From: Oscillospiraceae bacterium
Lineage (GTDB): Bacteria; Bacillota; Clostridia; Oscillospirales; Ruminococcaceae
Length of the DNA: 35,659 nucleotides
Assembly: GCA_022508825.1 (NCBI GenBank)
Contig: JAFLUI010000009.1
Span: 1-35,659, forward strand
Direction of reading: 5' to 3'
Positions 32,099 through 35,659 of the stretch are shown here, piece by piece (positions within the stretch are counted from its first letter, which is position 1; each line of letters begins with the position of its first letter). The notes under the pieces were generated by a model. It had not been told where the DNA came from and did not search any database. It saw only the letters and a program-made list of their open reading frames with translations. The translations under genes and the position numbers were made by a program.

Positions 32099-33026
32099 GA
32101 TTGAACAGCGTAACCTCAGCGATCTTCTGCAGAGCTTCATCGGTCAGGAACGCCTGATGGGACGTCATAATAACATTAGGCAGAGATACAAGCAGGGAAA
32201 GCACATCGTCCTGAATGATTGTGCTGGAGTAGTCCTCAAAAAACAGCTCGGTCTCCTCCTCGTACACGTCAAGTCCTGCCCCGCGTATCTTCTTGTCCTT
32301 CAGAGCCTGCAAAAGAGCGTCCGTGTCTATGAGCTGACCTCTGGATGTATTCAGTATTACTACTCCGTCCTTCATTTTTGCAATGCTGGCTTCGTTGATG
32401 ATATACCTTGTTTCTGTGGTAAGCGGACAGTGCAGTGATATCACATCGCTTTCCGCAAGGAGCTTATCAAGGGACACATATTCTATATCGCACCCCTCTG
32501 CAGGACATGGATCGTATGCAATGATCTTCATTCCAAATCCCCTGCATATGTCGATAAAGACCCTGCCTATCTGTCCCGTGCCGATTATTCCTGCTGTCTT
32601 TCCGTGGAGGTCAAAGCCTGTCAGCCCGTTAAGGCTGAAATTAAAGTCCCTCGTTCTGATAAAAGCCCGGGGGATCTTTCTGTTTACCCCCAGAAGCAGC
32701 GCCATTGTATGCTCCGCAATGGCATAGGGAGAGTACACAGGGACTCTTACAATATTGATCTTATCCTTTGCATATTTAAGGTCTACATTGTTATATCCGG
32801 CACATCGCAGGGCTATAAGCTTTACACCAATTTCGCAGAGCACGTCAATGACATCGCTGCCTATGTTGTCATTCACAAATGCCACCACTGCTTTACAGCC
32901 CCTTGCAGCATGGGCGGTGTCAGTGGTCAGCTTTGATTCGATGTACTTTATTTCAAAATCTGTGTTCAGCTTGTCAAACCACACCTTGTCATAGGGTTTT
33001 GTATCAAAAAAAGCTATCTTTTCCAT
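32043..33026 (-). CDS. D-isomer-specific 2-hydroxyacid dehydrogenase, D-lactate dehydrogenase-like
   Basis: A 327-residue NAD-dependent dehydrogenase resembling D-lactate dehydrogenase (LdhA), reducing pyruvate or a similar 2-oxoacid. The NAD-binding motif is GIIGTGQIGRVFIDI (about 145-160). Catalytic Arg is in NTSRGQLID (about 230), Glu follows in GAGLDVYEEE (about 260) and the catalytic His is in TSHQAFLT (about 292). An aromatic or branched 2-hydroxyacid substrate is possible given the adjacent PaaK-type ligases. The ATG at 33026 is preferred to the TTG three codons earlier, with AAGGAAG about eleven bases upstream. Its 3' end overlaps the convergent XRE gene by 56 bp and no terminator is visible. 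Confidence 0.9.
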   Translation of the reverse strand: MEKIAFFDTKPYDKVWFDKLNTDFEIKYIESKLTTDTAHAARGCKAVVAFVNDNIGSDVIDVLCEIGVKLIALRCAGYNNVDLKYAKDKINIVRVPVYSPYAIAEHTMALLLGVNRKIPRAFIRTRDFNFSLNGLTGFDLHGKTAGIIGTGQIGRVFIDICRGFGMKIIAYDPCPAEGCDIEYVSLDKLLAESDVISLHCPLTTETRYIINEASIAKMKDGVVILNTSRGQLIDTDALLQALKDKKIRGAGLDVYEEETELFFEDYSSTIIQDDVLSLLVSLPNVIMTSHQAFLTDEALQKIAEVTLFNLKQFFDGEALQNSVVYQK

Positions 33027-33086
33027 TCTGCGCAACTTCCTTTTCTATTTATTTTTGTTAGTATGCGCAAAAATTTCAATATAATG

Positions 33087-33122
33087 AAAAAATCCGCTGC
33101 CTGATTTTTTACAGACAGCGGA
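33087..33122 (-). terminator. Intrinsic terminator after the first PaaK-like gene
   Basis: On the minus strand an 11-bp stem (33122-33112 with 33103-33093, one G-U pair), an 8-base loop and a TTTTTT tail (33092-33087). It lies eleven bases after the ligase stop and separates that unit from the dehydrogenase gene. Confidence 0.92.
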
Positions 33123-33132
33123 AAGGCTGAGC

Positions 33133-34431
33133 CTATTTTTCATTTCTAAGATCAATTATCCTCTTTGCCTTGCCCTGGAACCTTTCCAGAGACTTATGCT
33201 CAACAAGAGAGACCTTTGTGTCGATTCCCAGAACAGTTTTAAGATTATGATGTATCCTCTTCTGGAGATCTTCAAGGTTTGCAAAATTCTCAAGCAGACC
33301 ATCGTCCGCAAGCTCTACCTTGACCTCCAGTCTGTCGGCGAAATCCTTTCTTGTTACCACAAGCTGATAGTGAGGAGCGATCTCATCAAACGCCATGAGC
33401 ACCGACTCAACCTGCGACGGGAACACGTTTACGCCGCGAATTTTAAGCATATCGTCAGTCCTGCCCTTGGTCTTATCCATCCGCGCGAAGGTACGTCCGC
33501 ACTTACAGGGATCATAGTTGATGCGTGTGATATCCTTTGTCCTGTAACGGAGCATTGGCATACATTCTTTGGAAAGAGTGGTAATAACAAGCTCTCCGGT
33601 CTCGCCCTTGGGAAGAACCTCCCCTGTTTCAGGATCAATGATTTCCGCAATGAAGTGGTCTTCGTTAATATGGAGACCGACTCTTTCACGGCACTCTCCC
33701 GAAACGCCCGGACCCATAAGCTCACTCATGCCGTAGTTGTCGGTGGCGAACAGTCCAAGGGTCTTTTCGATCTGAGCCCGCATTTCCTCTGTGCAGCCCT
33801 CAGAGCCAAACAGTCCCAGCTTAAGATTCATCTTGTCCAGAACTCCCATCTCTCTTGCCATTTCGCCGATATACTGGGCATAGGACGGTGTTGATACCAG
33901 CGCCGTTGTCTGGAAATCCTGCATGAGCATGATCTGCTTTTCGGTGTTTCCGCTTGATGTGGGGACTACCGTCGCACCTATTTTTTCAAGTCCGTAGTGA
34001 AGTCCCAGCGCGCCTGTGAACAGACCGTATCCGAAAGCGATCTGGACGATATCGTCACTTGAAGCTCCCGCCGCCACAACAAGACGTGCCATACAGTCAG
34101 ACCACATATCAAGGTCATTCTGCGTGTATCCCACAACGGTAGGCTTGCCTGTAGTTCCTGATGACGCATGGATGCGGACAATATTCTTCATAGGCTGACC
34201 GAACAGTCCGAAAGGATAGGTATCCCGTATATCTGCTTTTGTTGTGTAAGGGATATACTTGATATCATCGAGACATTTGATCTTATCGTCTGTAACTCCC
34301 GCCTCGGTGAGCCGCTTGTTATAAAACGGAATGTTGTCCATACAGTATTTTACCATCTTTTTAAGACGTTCAAGCTGTATCTTTTCGATCTCACTGCGGG
34401 ACATTGTTTCAATATCCTTCTGAAAAAACAT
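33133..34431 (-). CDS. Phenylacetate-CoA ligase family protein (PaaK-like)
   Basis: A 432-residue adenylate-forming enzyme, the typical PaaK length. The ATP-binding A3 motif is HASSGTTGKPTVV (88-100). Further family motifs are GYGLFTGALGLHYG, DNYGMSELMGPGV, the aspartate of LRYRTKDI, and the C-terminal [18 protein letters not shown]. It activates phenylacetate or related aryl or indole acids as CoA thioesters in the cytosol. In anaerobes such genes often accompany indolepyruvate oxidoreductase and aromatic amino-acid breakdown. It follows an ACT-domain gene and a second PaaK-like gene. AGGG lies eleven bases before the ATG. Confidence 0.94.
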   Translation of the reverse strand: MFFQKDIETMSRSEIEKIQLERLKKMVKYCMDNIPFYNKRLTEAGVTDDKIKCLDDIKYIPYTTKADIRDTYPFGLFGQPMKNIVRIHASSGTTGKPTVVGYTQNDLDMWSDCMARLVVAAGASSDDIVQIAFGYGLFTGALGLHYGLEKIGATVVPTSSGNTEKQIMLMQDFQTTALVSTPSYAQYIGEMAREMGVLDKMNLKLGLFGSEGCTEEMRAQIEKTLGLFATDNYGMSELMGPGVSGECRERVGLHINEDHFIAEIIDPETGEVLPKGETGELVITTLSKECMPMLRYRTKDITRINYDPCKCGRTFARMDKTKGRTDDMLKIRGVNVFPSQVESVLMAFDEIAPHYQLVVTRKDFADRLEVKVELADDGLLENFANLEDLQKRIHHNLKTVLGIDTKVSLVEHKSLERFQGKAKRIIDLRNEK

Positions 34432-34516
34432 AATAAAATTTACCCTTTCCGTTACTTAGTTTTGAATAACCTTGTGAATTTGTGGCTCGGTAACCTTTTT
34501 TCAACAATTACACCAA

Positions 34517-34948
34517 TTACAGCTCATAAACTTCCTGTGAAGTGAGCATCTTGAAGCCGTTCTCCTTAAGAGCCTCGGCAGCCTTGTCGTTGTTGTCCAC
34601 CCTGAGAATAACAGCCGCCTGACTGTCCGACTTGGAAATAAACGCATACATATATTCAACGGAAATATTTGCAGCGTAGAGACACTCCATAGCAGAAGCC
34701 AGTCCGCCGGGCTTATCGGTTATGCCGATAGCTATAACGTTTGTGATAGATACTGTACAGCTGTCGTTTTTCAGTAACTCGCAAGCCTTATCGGGGTTGT
34801 TTACGATAAGTCTGAGGATGCCGAAATCCTTGGTATCCGCAACAGAAAGAGCACGGATATCAATGCCGTTTTCGCCCAGTAGCTTTGTAACGGCGCTTAA
34901 TCTGCCGGGCTTGTTTTCAACGAAAATAGAGATCTGCTTTATAAACAT
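34517..34948 (-). CDS. Double ACT-domain protein
   Basis: A 143-residue protein made of two ACT domains (about 1-68 and 70-140). Each begins with the beta strand and ligand loop typical of amino-acid sensors (QISIFVENKPGRLSAVTKLL; VIAIGITDKPGGLASAMECL). There is no catalytic domain. ACT proteins next to PaaK ligases are common in Clostridia and are presumed to sense an aromatic or branched amino acid and modulate the pathway. AGGAGG lies six bases upstream of the ATG. The 85-bp gap to the first ligase gene holds no terminator, so they are probably co-transcribed. Confidence 0.9.
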   Translation of the reverse strand: MFIKQISIFVENKPGRLSAVTKLLGENGIDIRALSVADTKDFGILRLIVNNPDKACELLKNDSCTVSITNVIAIGITDKPGGLASAMECLYAANISVEYMYAFISKSDSQAAVILRVDNNDKAAEALKENGFKMLTSQEVYEL

Positions 34949-34984
34949 AGAAACCCTCCTAATATTAAATCATATTTTTCTCAT

Positions 34985-35070
34985 TGCCGCCCCCCTTGAG
35001 GGGGGCAAAATAATCCAAACTTTTTGCAGGCAATTTGCCTGGGGGGTGATAAGCCAGCGGGGGCTCCCCG
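34985..35070. repeat. GC-rich palindromic intergenic repeat
   Basis: Between the ACT gene and the second ligase lie three nested palindromes: GCCCCCC-TTGA-GGGGGGC (about 34988-35005), CAGGCAA-T-TTGCCTG (about 35027-35041), and a GGGGGTGATAAGCCAGCGGGGGCTCCCCG segment split by short inverted arms. It is far more GC-rich than its surroundings and looks like a small repeated element of the kind dispersed in Clostridia genomes, but only one copy is in view. It may also fold in RNA between the two genes. Confidence 0.5.
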
Positions 35071-35083
35071 TCCTCCTAATTAA

Positions 35084-35659
35084 TCAATCGTGTAATTTAC
35101 GCTTATCAATTACGCGGACAGCCTTGCCCTCGCTTCGTGCAATGGTCTTGGGCGATACAAGATGTACCTTCGGATTTATGCCCAGCATGGTCTTCATAGC
35201 TTCAACAAGCTCCTGCTCCTTCTGCTGGATATCCTTTATAGTATCGGAGAACTGAGCCTCGGTCATTTCCACGTTGACATCAAGAGTATCCGTGTTGTTC
35301 ACTCTGTCGACCTCGATCTGATAGTTTGGAGCGTATCCATGTTCGATAAGAACGGTCTCAATCTGTGACGGGAATACGTTTACACCTCTGATGATAAGCA
35401 TATCATCGCTTCTTCCGAGAGGCTTGCTCATCTTTACGAGAGTCCTTCCGCAGGAGCATTTTTCTCTTGTGAGGACGCATATATCCCTTGTTCTGTATCT
35501 GAGAAGCGGGAAAGCTTCCTTTGTAATGCTTGTAAACACAAGCTCGCCCTTTGAACCCTCGGGAAGCACCTCTCCTGTATCGGGATCGATGATCTCTGCG
35601 ATAAAGTGATCCTCGTTGATGTGCATACCTGTCTGCTCGCTGCACTCAAAGGATACGCC
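35084..35659 (-). CDS. Phenylacetate-CoA ligase family protein (second copy), N-terminus beyond window edge
   Basis: The visible 191 codons are the C-terminal part of a PaaK-like ligase, reading through the right edge ([19 protein letters not shown]) to the stop at 35084. Conserved landmarks are LLRYRTRDI, the CSCGRT motif, [20 protein letters not shown], and the C-terminal [11 protein letters not shown]. It is a clear paralogue of the ligase at 33133-34431, sharing the [15 protein letters not shown] segment but differing elsewhere, so substrate may differ. The ATG at 35626 is internal, not the start. It probably heads the ligase-ACT-ligase unit. Confidence 0.92.
   Translation of the reverse strand, partial: GVSFECSEQTGMHINEDHFIAEIIDPDTGEVLPEGSKGELVFTSITKEAFPLLRYRTRDICVLTREKCSCGRTLVKMSKPLGRSDDMLIIRGVNVFPSQIETVLIEHGYAPNYQIEVDRVNNTDTLDVNVEMTEAQFSDTIKDIQQKEQELVEAMKTMLGINPKVHLVSPKTIARSEGKAVRVIDKRKLHD

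Noticed and set aside
33027-33086. Rex operator ahead of the D-lactate-dehydrogenase-like gene
   Set aside because: No TTGTTAA/TTAACAA-like palindrome is present; only a weak TTGAAA with an AAAAAT -10 candidate is seen.

Overview
The window looks like a chromosomal segment from a low-to-mid GC Firmicute of class Clostridia, most likely a Ruminococcus-like member of the Oscillospiraceae. This rests on the Gram-positive ylm/divIVA division cluster next to ileS-lspA-rluD, a split transketolase, a DnaD-domain/DnaC-like primosome pair, a VanR/VanS-like two-component system, a YlbF-family protein next to miaB, and PaaK-type CoA ligases around an ACT-domain gene. The taxonomic call is inference. No rRNA, tRNA, CRISPR array, insertion sequence or prophage gene was seen.

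Layout. Positions 1-2684 (minus) hold a yceG-telA stress pair behind a near-ideal promoter wrapped in an inverted repeat. ligA (2710-4689) follows. From 24134 down to 4774 every gene is on the minus strand with short gaps: miaB, a YlbF-family gene, mutS, two tandem zinc-ribbon genes, mutL, miaA, hfq, a HlyD-like membrane protein, ylmE, sepF, ylmH, divIVA, ileS, lspA, rluD, a HAD phosphatase, and the two transketolase halves, ending at a hairpin terminator. This joins mismatch repair and tRNA modification, RNA regulation, septum formation, lipoprotein processing and the pentose phosphate pathway in one ~19 kb co-directional run. A miaB promoter (24174-24202) and an internal hfq promoter (about 16087) can be read.

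At 24256-27086 a small membrane protein (minus) diverges from a dnaD-like/dnaC-like primosome pair (plus), which ends at a bidirectional terminator. The minus strand then carries a VanR-VanS-like two-component system (29732 to 27971), a terminator, a VanY-like D,D-carboxypeptidase and a previously unlisted 25-residue hydrophobic peptide gene. A metallo-beta-lactamase-fold gene (29847-30725) diverges from vanR, and the two -35 boxes abut to form a palindrome.

The right end is more accessory. An AT-rich XRE regulator gene (30956-32098) overlaps tail-to-tail by 56 bp with a D-lactate-dehydrogenase-like gene. A strong terminator follows, then two PaaK-like aryl-acid CoA ligases flanking a double-ACT protein, with a GC-rich palindromic repeat between them. 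The second ligase runs off the right edge, and TelA runs off the left edge.

Most of the window is conserved housekeeping sequence. The best candidates for something undescribed are the 25-aa peptide behind the VanY-like gene with its upstream attenuator-like hairpin, the 5-codon leader and hairpin ahead of mutS, the tandem zinc-ribbon genes inside the mutS-mutL operon, and the operator-like repeats at the yceG promoter. No gene-free stretch exceeds 300 bp.
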